Made by a program: the position numbers and the translations under genes
Origin: Sphingomonas sp.
GTDB lineage: Bacteria > Pseudomonadota > Alphaproteobacteria > Sphingomonadales > Sphingomonadaceae
Length of the DNA stretch: 64,000 nt
Direction: 5' to 3'
NCBI GenBank assembly: GCA_019753375.1
Contig: JAIELC010000024.1
Span: 19,148-83,147, forward strand
In this document: positions 57,000 to 64,000 of the stretch, in pieces
Numbering within the stretch: position 1 is the stretch's first letter
Layout of the letters: every line of letters starts with the position of its first letter
The notes under the pieces: generated by a model
Told to the model about the DNA's origin: nothing
Database searches by the model: none
Seen by the model: the letters and a program-made list of their open reading frames with translations, nothing else

Positions 57000-57814
57000 C
57001 GAACAAGTCCCTGGGTCGCGCAGCCATTATATCGGTTGCCTTTTCGGCAATGCTGGCAAGCACCAGTGGCTTTGCCCAAACCGTCGGCGTGAACGCATCG
57101 GTGATCAACGATGTCCGCATGACGACAGAGGCGAACCCGACGATTCACCGGGCCGCCGTTAAGGAACGGGTGTCGCTGGGCAATGACATCGTGACGGGCG
57201 GCGGGAGTGTCCTGCAGGTCCTGTTGCTCGATCGGACAAGTTTTACTGTCGGTAGCAATGCCAGGATCAAGGTGGACCGTTTCGTCTACGACCCCAGTCG
57301 TTCGGCCAGTGCGGTAGGCCTGTCAGTAACAAAGGGCGCTTTCCGCTTCATGTCGGGCAAATCACTCCACGCCAATCCCGGACAGTCGTCGATCAAGACG
57401 CCGATCGCGACAATTGGCATCCGTGGGACCATCGTCGAAGGCGTGGTGGGCCGCGGTGCATTGAAGATTGTTGCGGGAGAACCCGGCTTTCCGACAAATT
57501 TTACCGCCGACCCTGAAACGGCGTCGTTGATTATGCTGCGCGGACCAGGGGCAAACGCGCAGGGCGAAACACCCGGTGCGATTGATGTGATGGTGGCCGA
57601 TACAACAGTCCCGATCACTGGACCGGGCTATGCGGTGTTTATTCCTGCGGCGGGGCAGCGGCCGATCGGACCGTTCCTGATGACCGACCGTGGATCGGCG
57701 CTGCTGGCAGACCTGCTGCGTCGTGGCCGGGAAGAAACCTCGACTCAAACCACGCCGCTCAAGCGCGATCCGTTGACCGACCTGTATTTTATGGAGAGCC
57801 GCCCCAACGGATAA
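56996..57814 (+). CDS. Exported FecR-domain protein
   Basis: A 272-residue protein with signal peptide (ISVAFSAMLASTSGFAQ) and a FecR domain at about residues 35-165: ERVSLGNDIVTGGGSVLQVL, DRTSFTVGSNARI, and SIKTPIATIGIRGT. It is not preceded by a sigma factor gene and has no membrane helix besides the signal, so it is not a classical FecR anti-sigma factor; it belongs to the secreted FecR-domain group. It is translationally coupled to the TPR/barrel gene. Confidence 0.82.
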   Translation: MTNKSLGRAAIISVAFSAMLASTSGFAQTVGVNASVINDVRMTTEANPTIHRAAVKERVSLGNDIVTGGGSVLQVLLLDRTSFTVGSNARIKVDRFVYDPSRSASAVGLSVTKGAFRFMSGKSLHANPGQSSIKTPIATIGIRGTIVEGVVGRGALKIVAGEPGFPTNFTADPETASLIMLRGPGANAQGETPGAIDVMVADTTVPITGPGYAVFIPAAGQRPIGPFLMTDRGSALLADLLRRGREETSTQTTPLKRDPLTDLYFMESRPNG

Positions 57815-57881
57815 AGCGGGGCTGTGCCGGGAACACGCTGATCCATTGCGTCAAAGGCCGTTCCCCATGATTTCAGAGCGG

Positions 57882-58802
57882 TCAGCTTTCCGGCAGGAAA
57901 TCAGGGACCGACAAATAACGCTCGCCCGTATCATAGTTGAAACCCAGCACGCGAACGCCACTTGGAAGATCAGGCAGTTTCTGCTGGATTGCCGCCAGCG
58001 TTGCGCCCGATGAAATGCCAACGAGCATGCCTTCTTCAGCTGCAGAGCGCCGCGCCATTTCCTTCGCCAGATTGGCATCAACCTTGATTGCCCCATCAAT
58101 CGCTGCGGTATGCAGATTGGCAGGGATAAACCCGGCTCCGATCCCCTGGATCGGGTGGGGTCCGGCCGCTCCACCAGAGATTACCGGCGATGCTTCGGGC
58201 TCAACCGCATATACTTTCAGATCTGGCCAGACCTTCTTCAATGCCTCGGCGACGCCGGTAATATGGCCGCCCGTGCCGACACCGGTGATAATCACGTCAA
58301 TTGGGGTATCGCGAAAATCGTTCAGGATTTCCTGAGCAGTCGTGCGGACATGTACATCGACATTTGCGGAGTTCTCAAACTGTTGCGGCATCCATGATCC
58401 CGGTGTCTGATCGATCAAGTGCAACGCCCGCTCAATCGCGCCCTTCATGCCCTTTTCGCGCGGCGTCAGATCAAAACTGGCACCATAGGCAAGCATCAGA
58501 CGCCGACGTTCAATCGACATGCTCTCGGGCATGACGAGCACCAGCTTGTATCCCTTCACCGCTGCAACCATGGCAAGACCGACACCGGTATTGCCGCTGG
58601 TCGGCTCAATAATTGTGCCGCCAGGCTGAAGTTCACCCGACGCTTCTGCTGATTCGATCATTGCCAGCGCGATCCGGTCCTTGATCGAGCCGCCGGGGTT
58701 GCCGCGTTCCGATTTGATCCACACTTCTGCTTCAGGAAATAGCTTCGCCACGCGGATATGGGGCGTGTTGCCAATCGTCTCCAGGATCGTGTGGGCTTTC
58801 AT
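57882..58802 (-). CDS. cysK: Cysteine synthase A
   Basis: A 306-residue PLP-dependent O-acetylserine sulfhydrylase. The PLP lysine is in [16 protein letters not shown], the substrate loop is [11 protein letters not shown], and the phosphate loop is [10 protein letters not shown]. Length is normal. The ATG overlaps the MFS gene's TGA by four bases, so it is translated from the MFS transcript. Confidence 0.96.
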   Translation of the reverse strand: MKAHTILETIGNTPHIRVAKLFPEAEVWIKSERGNPGGSIKDRIALAMIESAEASGELQPGGTIIEPTSGNTGVGLAMVAAVKGYKLVLVMPESMSIERRRLMLAYGASFDLTPREKGMKGAIERALHLIDQTPGSWMPQQFENSANVDVHVRTTAQEILNDFRDTPIDVIITGVGTGGHITGVAEALKKVWPDLKVYAVEPEASPVISGGAAGPHPIQGIGAGFIPANLHTAAIDGAIKVDANLAKEMARRSAAEEGMLVGISSGATLAAIQQKLPDLPSGVRVLGFNYDTGERYLSVPDFLPES

Positions 58803-60085
58803 TTGGGCTGCTCCATCTGCTGTTTTTCGGCGTCGAGCACCGATTGTGGTGGTTCAAAACTACGCGCGTTACGGATGCTGGGGAAGAGCACCGTCCACAA
58901 AAGTGTGACCAATATCGCCCCGCCACCGCCAACCAGCACGGCACCAACCGGCCCCAGCGCTGCGGCGAGAAAGCCGGATTCGGCTTCACCCAGCTCATTG
59001 GACGCCGAGATCGTCAGCTGGGATACCGCACCAACGCGGCCGCGTTTATCGTCAGGGGTATAAAGCTGAACCAGCGACTGGCGAATATAGACCGAAAACA
59101 TATCGGCCGCGCCCGCTATTGCCAGGGCGATCAGGCTGAGTGGCAGGGCGGTCGACAGGCCAAAGACGATCGTAGCGGTGCCATAGACCATCACCGCGCC
59201 CAGCATTTTCGGGCCGACATTGGTCCTGATCGGCCTGAACGAAAAAAACAGGGCGACGAGAGAGGCCCCAGCCGCCGGCGCGGCGGCGAGCATGCTCAGT
59301 CCCTGAGGCCCGACATGAAGAATGTCATGTGCATAGATCGGAAACAGCGCCGTCGTGCCTGCAAGAAAGACCGCAAAAAGATCGAGCGTTATGGTGCCAA
59401 GCACCAGCTTGTTTTGCCACACATATCCCAGACCATCCGAAATCTGCCGCAGCGGGTGAGCTTTTTGGGGCTGGATGGTGCGCGCAACCGGGCCGATCAG
59501 GAACAAGCAGCATTGAGCGACTGCGAACAGGGCGGATGCGGTTGCGTATGCGCCCCAGGGGACGATTGCATAAGCAAAGCCGCCGATCGCGGGCCCGATG
59601 ATCGTGCCGACCTGCCAGGAGATCGAACTCAGGGCGATGGCAGTCGGCAACACCGTGCGCGGGACCAAATTCGGCGCCAGCGCGCCAAAGGCAGGTCCGG
59701 CGAACGCCCGGGCCAGACCAAGTATCACCGCCACGGAAAACAGCACAGGCAGCGCCATTGCGCCGCCCGCGGTCACAATCGTCAGCGTCAGCGCGCACAA
59801 TAATTGCAGGGTCACGGTCAATCTTGTGATCCATCGACGGTCGAAGCGATCGGCGACCCATCCCGTAATCGGCGTCGTCAAAAACAGCGGCAGGAACTGC
59901 AACAGGCCGATCAAACCAAGTTGCGCGGCGGCGCCAGCCGGAGACATGGTCTGCCTGGCAATGGTATAGGTCTGCCATCCGACAACGATGATCATGCCAT
60001 TTTGCGCGATCGTCATGGCAAAGCGCGCCGCCCAGTAAGCGCGAAAATTAGGGATGGTCAGGGGATGCGGCGCAGCAGACATCAT
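58799..60085 (-). CDS. MFS transporter (EntS/MFS_3-like)
   Basis: A 428-residue transporter with about 12 hydrophobic helices and the MFS loop motif [15 protein letters not shown] after helix 2. N-terminal [19 protein letters not shown] resembles the enterobactin-exporter type MFS_3 proteins. The start at 60085 (MMSAAPHPL) is chosen; the frame continues upstream but lacks a better start. The gene is upstream of, and overlaps, cysK, so it might export cysteine pathway intermediates or a sulfur compound; this is inference only. Confidence 0.87.
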   Translation of the reverse strand: MMSAAPHPLTIPNFRAYWAARFAMTIAQNGMIIVVGWQTYTIARQTMSPAGAAAQLGLIGLLQFLPLFLTTPITGWVADRFDRRWITRLTVTLQLLCALTLTIVTAGGAMALPVLFSVAVILGLARAFAGPAFGALAPNLVPRTVLPTAIALSSISWQVGTIIGPAIGGFAYAIVPWGAYATASALFAVAQCCLFLIGPVARTIQPQKAHPLRQISDGLGYVWQNKLVLGTITLDLFAVFLAGTTALFPIYAHDILHVGPQGLSMLAAAPAAGASLVALFFSFRPIRTNVGPKMLGAVMVYGTATIVFGLSTALPLSLIALAIAGAADMFSVYIRQSLVQLYTPDDKRGRVGAVSQLTISASNELGEAESGFLAAALGPVGAVLVGGGGAILVTLLWTVLFPSIRNARSFEPPQSVLDAEKQQMEQPK

Positions 60086-60211
60086 CCATGGCTCTAGGGC
60101 AGCAGAGCGCCGATGGGCAACCAGCGTTTGTTTGCACAACGAAGCTTTGACTTTGCGCCGCGGCGACAACTTGCCAATGTCCGCGCGCGAGTCGAAAATC
60201 AGGAGAAGATT

Positions 60212-61942
60212 ATGCGTCGGGGTTTATTGGCGATGGCGATTGTCGTTGCGCTTACGGGGTGCAGCCCGACCGGTGCCGGCAAGCAGCAGTCGAGCACCCA
60301 CGCCTTGCCGAACACGAGTTGGCCCGCATTTCGCGATGCGTTCATCGACGGCTGGTTCAAGCTCGACCCGTATTTCGCGGCCTACCAAGGCAAGCACCAA
60401 TTTGATGGCCAGCTCCCCGACTGGAGCCCGGATGGGTTGAAGAAGCAGAGCGATTTCCTGCGCGATGCGATTGCCGAGGCCATCGCCTTCGATGCGTCAA
60501 AGCTGTCGGCTGCCGATAAATTTGAACGCGATTATCTGGTAAATGTCGCTCAGGGAAAGCTTTTCTGGCTCGATGATGCGGACCAACCCCATCATAACCC
60601 GGCTTATTATGTCGGCGATGGGCTGGACCCCAATGTCTATGTCGCGCGGAACTATGCCGACAAGGCGACGCGCATGAAGGCGATGATCGCGTTTTTCAAA
60701 AACATCCCCCAGGCGACCACGAACATTCGCGCCAATCTGAAGGCGCCAATGCCGCTCAGCTTCGTCAATTACGGCGTCGCGGCGTTTAACGGCTTTGCCG
60801 ATTTTTATGCCGGGGACGCGCGCAAGGCGTTTGCCGATGTCAAGGATCCGGCGCTTCAGGCAGAATTCCTAAGCGCGTCGGCTGCCGCCGCCAAGTCGAT
60901 GAGCGAGCTTGGCCAATGGGTGGAGGCGCAGCGGCCAACGGCAACGCAGGATTTTGCGTTGGGGACGGACCGGTTCGCGCGGATGTTGCGCGCAACGGAA
61001 GGCGTCGATGTGCCGATTGACGTGCTGATCGAGATCGGCACGCATGACTTGCACGACAATCAGGACGCCTTGGTCGCGGCCTGCAAAATCTATGCGCCGG
61101 GCGCGACGATCCAGGCATGTATGGCAAAAATGAACGCCAACAAATCGCCCGATGGCCCGGTTGCAGAGGCGCGCCGCCAGATCCCGATGCTGAAGGCATT
61201 TGTAACATCCCACAATCTGATCAGCATCCCCGGCACTGAAGAGGCGGTGGTTGAGGAAAGTCCGCCCTATAATCGGCAGAACTCGGCCTATATCGATCCG
61301 CCAGGACCGTTCGATAAGGGTATCCCCTCGGTCTACTATATCTCGCCACCCGACCCGAGTTGGACCAAGGCGGTTCAGGATGGTTTTGTGCCGGGCAAGT
61401 CCGACTTGCTGTTCACATCTGTTCACGAGGTGATGCCGGGCCATTTCGTGCAATTCCTGCACGCCAACCGGTCACCGTCGATCTTCGGCCAGTTATTTGT
61501 TGGCTATGCCTTTGCCGAGGGCTGGGCGCACTACACCGAAGAAATGATGTGGGACGCCGGCTTGAACGATGGCGACGCCGAAACCCATATCGGCCAGCTT
61601 GCCAATGCGCTGTTGCGCAACTGCCGATACCTGTCCGCAATTGGTTTGCACACTGGCGCAATGACTCAGGATCAGTCGCGCGAGCTGTTCATCCAGCAAT
61701 GCTTTCAGGATGAAGGCACGGCACGGCAACAGTCGGCGCGGGGGACCTATGATCCGGCCTATCTAAACTATACGCTGGGCAAACTGATGATCCGGCGGTT
61801 GCGCAATGATTGGATCAAGACGCATGGCGGTCGCGAGGGGTGGAAGGCATTTCATGATGCCTTTCTGAGCTATGGCGGCCCACCGATCCCGCTGGTCCGC
61901 CAGGCGATGATGAAAGAGGCCAAGCCCGACGCCGTGTTCTAG
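60212..61942 (+). CDS. DUF885 family lipoprotein (putative metallopeptidase)
   Basis: A 576-residue protein of the DUF885 family. A lipoprotein signal ends in L14-T-G-C17 (VALTGCSP). The putative metal site is SVHEVMPGHFVQFLH, followed by FAEGWAHYTEEMMWDAG, as in M3/M32-like peptidases. The family is abundant in sphingomonads and xanthomonads and is thought to cleave peptides; substrates are unknown. ATG 60212 has AGGAGA six bases upstream. Its TAG stop is formed by the end of the repeat element. Confidence 0.85.
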   Translation: MRRGLLAMAIVVALTGCSPTGAGKQQSSTHALPNTSWPAFRDAFIDGWFKLDPYFAAYQGKHQFDGQLPDWSPDGLKKQSDFLRDAIAEAIAFDASKLSAADKFERDYLVNVAQGKLFWLDDADQPHHNPAYYVGDGLDPNVYVARNYADKATRMKAMIAFFKNIPQATTNIRANLKAPMPLSFVNYGVAAFNGFADFYAGDARKAFADVKDPALQAEFLSASAAAAKSMSELGQWVEAQRPTATQDFALGTDRFARMLRATEGVDVPIDVLIEIGTHDLHDNQDALVAACKIYAPGATIQACMAKMNANKSPDGPVAEARRQIPMLKAFVTSHNLISIPGTEEAVVEESPPYNRQNSAYIDPPGPFDKGIPSVYYISPPDPSWTKAVQDGFVPGKSDLLFTSVHEVMPGHFVQFLHANRSPSIFGQLFVGYAFAEGWAHYTEEMMWDAGLNDGDAETHIGQLANALLRNCRYLSAIGLHTGAMTQDQSRELFIQQCFQDEGTARQQSARGTYDPAYLNYTLGKLMIRRLRNDWIKTHGGREGWKAFHDAFLSYGGPPIPLVRQAMMKEAKPDAVF

Positions 61943-62050
61943 CGTGTTCTGAAGTCAGCTGGAAACAGCTGACGACCCGGAAAACGCGGCAAATCAACAA
62001 GCTGGAGCGCCGGTTTTGATTCGATCAAAACCGAACGCGCTCCAGGCGGG
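61939..62050. repeat. Intergenic repeat element, copy 2
   Basis: 112 bases starting CTAGCGTGTTC and ending GAACGCGCTCCAGGCGGG. It contains the perfect hairpin GTCAGCTG-GAAA-CAGCTGAC (61954-61973) and the palindrome CGGTTTTGAT-TCG-ATCAAAACCG (62011-62033). It lies between the convergent DUF885 gene and hpnK; its first CTAG gives the DUF885 stop codon. Compare copy 1 at 11457-11568. Confidence 0.88.
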
Positions 62051-62065
62051 ATGTCGGGCGCTGGG

Positions 62066-62938
62066 TCACGGCCGTCCCGCCAGGTCGCCGAGCCGGGCAA
62101 GCGCCGCACCGCGGCGCTCAATCGCCGATCGGACATCGGGCGCGATCAAGGCGGCATATTCATCGGCATAGCGGTAGCTGGGGGCGTGGCCGGCAAAATC
62201 GTCGCGCGTGGCTGGGTGGAAATAGATTTCGGACGTCCCGGCAGGCAGATGTTCAACCAGTGCGGCCACGCGATCGCGCGTCATTGCCCCACTCCAGGCA
62301 AGGCCAAACACCTGATCGGCCATGGTAATGCCGGCACGGCGGAACCGGCCCCGCAATCGTCGTGCCCAGGTATCGGCAACGCGCATGGACATATCCCGGC
62401 GGGTTGGTTCGATCGCAGCGATGATCCCGGCCGGTTCGATGGGCGCGCGGCTGGCTTTCAGGCCGTGACGCTTGCCGACATCGAGCATGATTGCGGCAAT
62501 CGTCGGATGGAGATGGAAATGCTTGTGCGCGTTGACGTGATCGAGCGTCAGGCCAGTGTCGGCAAAACGCGCAAACTGGGCGGCAATCTCTGCGCGAAGC
62601 TGCTGGCGGACGCGGGGACGAAAAAACATGTCCACCCCTGCGCGCGCCATGTCGGCGCGAAACTGGCCGGATGCATCGACCAGATCGGGCAGCTGATCCG
62701 CGGGCAATGCGGGTGTTCCTTCAACCAGCACGAGATGGAGACCCACGCCCAGCATGGGCAGCCTTTTGGCGCGGGCAACGGCGTCGTCGAGTGCGATGCC
62801 TGTAACCATCAGGCTGGCAGCGGTCAGGCAGCCATCGACATGTCCGCGCTCAACGGCTTCGTTGATTTCGGGTGCTGCCCCAAAATCGTCGGCGGTGATA
62901 ATAATCGTCGGGCGATCGCCGATACCAGCACCGTTCAT
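62066..62938 (-). CDS. hpnK: Hopanoid N-acetylglucosamine deacetylase HpnK (ChbG/YdjC fold)
   Basis: A 290-residue deacetylase. The YdjC metal site is visible as ITADDFGAAPEINEAV (Asp-Asp) and the His motif DHVNAHKHFHLHP. HpnK removes acetyl from the GlcNAc-hopanoid made by HpnI, on the way to glucosaminyl or cyclitol-ether bacteriohopanetetrol. The start at 62938 overlaps the hpnI TGA (ATGA). The frame is open further upstream, but that part is inside hpnI. Confidence 0.9.
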   Translation of the reverse strand: MNGAGIGDRPTIIITADDFGAAPEINEAVERGHVDGCLTAASLMVTGIALDDAVARAKRLPMLGVGLHLVLVEGTPALPADQLPDLVDASGQFRADMARAGVDMFFRPRVRQQLRAEIAAQFARFADTGLTLDHVNAHKHFHLHPTIAAIMLDVGKRHGLKASRAPIEPAGIIAAIEPTRRDMSMRVADTWARRLRGRFRRAGITMADQVFGLAWSGAMTRDRVAALVEHLPAGTSEIYFHPATRDDFAGHAPSYRYADEYAALIAPDVRSAIERRGAALARLGDLAGRP

Positions 62939-64000
62939 GCGGGCATGCCGGGCTTGGCGCTGATCTGACCATCGTCGATCATCGCCAGCCGATTGCCCCG
63001 CCAATCGACCGTTCGGACGAAAAAGCTGGCAATGAAGATGCCAAAGGACAGCAATTCGCGCAGCGGCATCACCGCATAAGGCGCGGTTTTGGCGCCCGCC
63101 AGTCGATCAATCTGCATCGACAGAACCAGCCGGGACATCAGCGACGCCACCACAATGCCGATCGTGGCGATGCCGGGCCTGACCGCCGCGCACAGCAGCG
63201 CGAAGGGCAGCGGCATCGTGATCGCCGTGCCCAGATAGCCCCAGGGGCGCAAATCCCGGATGGTCGCGGCCCAGCGCAATTCCTGGCGGGCAAGCGCGGC
63301 AAAGCTGGGTTCGGTGGAGGCATGGACAACCACGATCGGCGGTACCGCAATCGACAGCCCCAGATCGCGCACGGCAACCCCGATGGCGTGGTCATCGGCC
63401 AGCACATCGGCAAATCGGGCAAATCCGCCGATCCGCTGCAGCGTATCCTGCCTGAGCGCAATGGTTGACCCCATGCATGCCCCGCCGGCATTGAGCGCGA
63501 GACTGACCAGCACATTGGGCAAAAACTGGTAGCTGATTTGTGCGGCCGCGAGTTCGGACCAGAACCCGGCATCGCCGCGCCCCCGATACAGACAGGTAAC
63601 AACGCCAACCCCGGGCGCCGACAGGGCATCGACAACATGCTGGTAATAGCCCGCCGGCGCAGCGATATCGCTGTCACTCAGCACCACGATCTCGTGGCGG
63701 ATAGCGGGGGTCATATTGGCAAGATTGCTGATCTTGGCATTTGATCCGTGGCGGGCGCGGTTGATCGTCAGATCGATATGCGCCGCCGGAAACTGATCGC
63801 GCAACGCCGCAATCGCGCCGACCGCCGCATCGTCTGCATTGGCAACGCCGCCAATTAGTTGAATCGGGGCGGGCCAAGGCTGATCGAGGAAGCTCGCCAG
63901 ATTGGCGACAAGCTGTGGCTCGCGCCCATAGAGCGGCTTCAACACCGAAATGGCGGGTTTCAAGTAGCTGCTGATCCTCTGGGGAGATGCTGATCTGCTG
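62935..64000 (-). CDS. hpnI: Hopanoid glycosyltransferase HpnI (5' end outside window)
   Basis: The visible part has over 350 codons and the frame is open to the window edge, so the N-terminus, including the expected first membrane helix, is missing. The glycosyltransferase family 2 core is visible: AISVLKPLYGREP, NRARHGSNAKISNLANM, VVLSDSDIAAP (DxD-type), MGSTIALRQ and QELRWAATIRD (Q/RxxRW). Two or three C-terminal membrane segments follow (MPLPFALLCAAV, IGIVVASLMSRLVL). HpnI attaches GlcNAc to bacteriohopanetetrol. The adjacent hpnK supports the assignment. Confidence 0.9.
   Translation of the reverse strand, partial: SRSASPQRISSYLKPAISVLKPLYGREPQLVANLASFLDQPWPAPIQLIGGVANADDAAVGAIAALRDQFPAAHIDLTINRARHGSNAKISNLANMTPAIRHEIVVLSDSDIAAPAGYYQHVVDALSAPGVGVVTCLYRGRGDAGFWSELAAAQISYQFLPNVLVSLALNAGGACMGSTIALRQDTLQRIGGFARFADVLADDHAIGVAVRDLGLSIAVPPIVVVHASTEPSFAALARQELRWAATIRDLRPWGYLGTAITMPLPFALLCAAVRPGIATIGIVVASLMSRLVLSMQIDRLAGAKTAPYAVMPLRELLSFGIFIASFFVRTVDWRGNRLAMIDDGQISAKPGMPA

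Overview
The window is a dense, GC-rich chromosomal segment from an alphaproteobacterium, most likely a member of the Sphingomonadales (Sphingomonas/Sphingopyxis-like; genus not resolved). The evidence is as follows. A CckA C-terminus lies beside recA, alaS and icd. LexA sites are of the alphaproteobacterial direct-repeat type (GTTC-N7-GTTC). A DivL-type kinase carries Tyr in place of the phospho-acceptor His. A TonB-dependent receptor of sphingomonad style and hopanoid genes (hpnI, hpnK) are present. The envelope operon runs bamA-skp-fabZ without lpxD, lpxA or lpxB, as expected for a bacterium with glycosphingolipids instead of LPS. No tRNA, rRNA, CRISPR array, prophage or transposase gene was seen.

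Layout. 1-3.5 kb: the end of cckA, a single-domain response regulator, a coupled purine-salvage pair on the minus strand (adenine/adenosine deaminase and a phosphoribosyltransferase), then recA with a LexA box. 3.5-8.6 kb: accessory enzymes (methyltransferase, GST, dicarboxylate symporter, secreted M24 peptidase, tandem PilZ protein). 8.8-17 kb: alaS, a K+/H+ antiporter, a small HExxH protein coupled to icd, and psd-pssA for phosphatidylethanolamine synthesis. At 17.2 kb a small membrane-protein gene sits behind two tandem LexA boxes around a consensus -35 element. 17.4-28.6 kb: the conserved run rpsB-tsf-pyrH-frr-uppS-cdsA-dxr-rseP-bamA-skp-fabZ (translation, isoprenoid carrier, phospholipid precursor and outer-membrane assembly). 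28.6-33.4 kb: amn, a small DUF883-like protein, a peroxiredoxin, yqgE and ahcY with a perfect palindromic operator. 33.5-36.8 kb: a large TonB-dependent receptor with a structured leader. 37-48.3 kb: the operon divL-tsaE-amgK-murU-addB-addA followed by trxA, mostly with 4-base start/stop overlaps. 48.4-57.8 kb: a PEGA-like lipoprotein, argJ, two adjacent TonB-C-domain proteins, secA, a ferredoxin reductase, and a TPR/beta-barrel plus FecR pair. 57.9-64 kb: an MFS-cysK operon, a DUF885 lipoprotein, and hpnK-hpnI, the last running off the window.

Two observations go beyond ordinary annotation. One is the LexA-controlled small membrane protein, a candidate SOS checkpoint effector. The other is a 112-base intergenic element present in two copies (11.46 and 61.94 kb), both between convergent genes. 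In each copy a terminal CTAG supplies a neighbouring gene's stop codon, and each carries a GAAA-tetraloop hairpin with a compensatory base-pair change.
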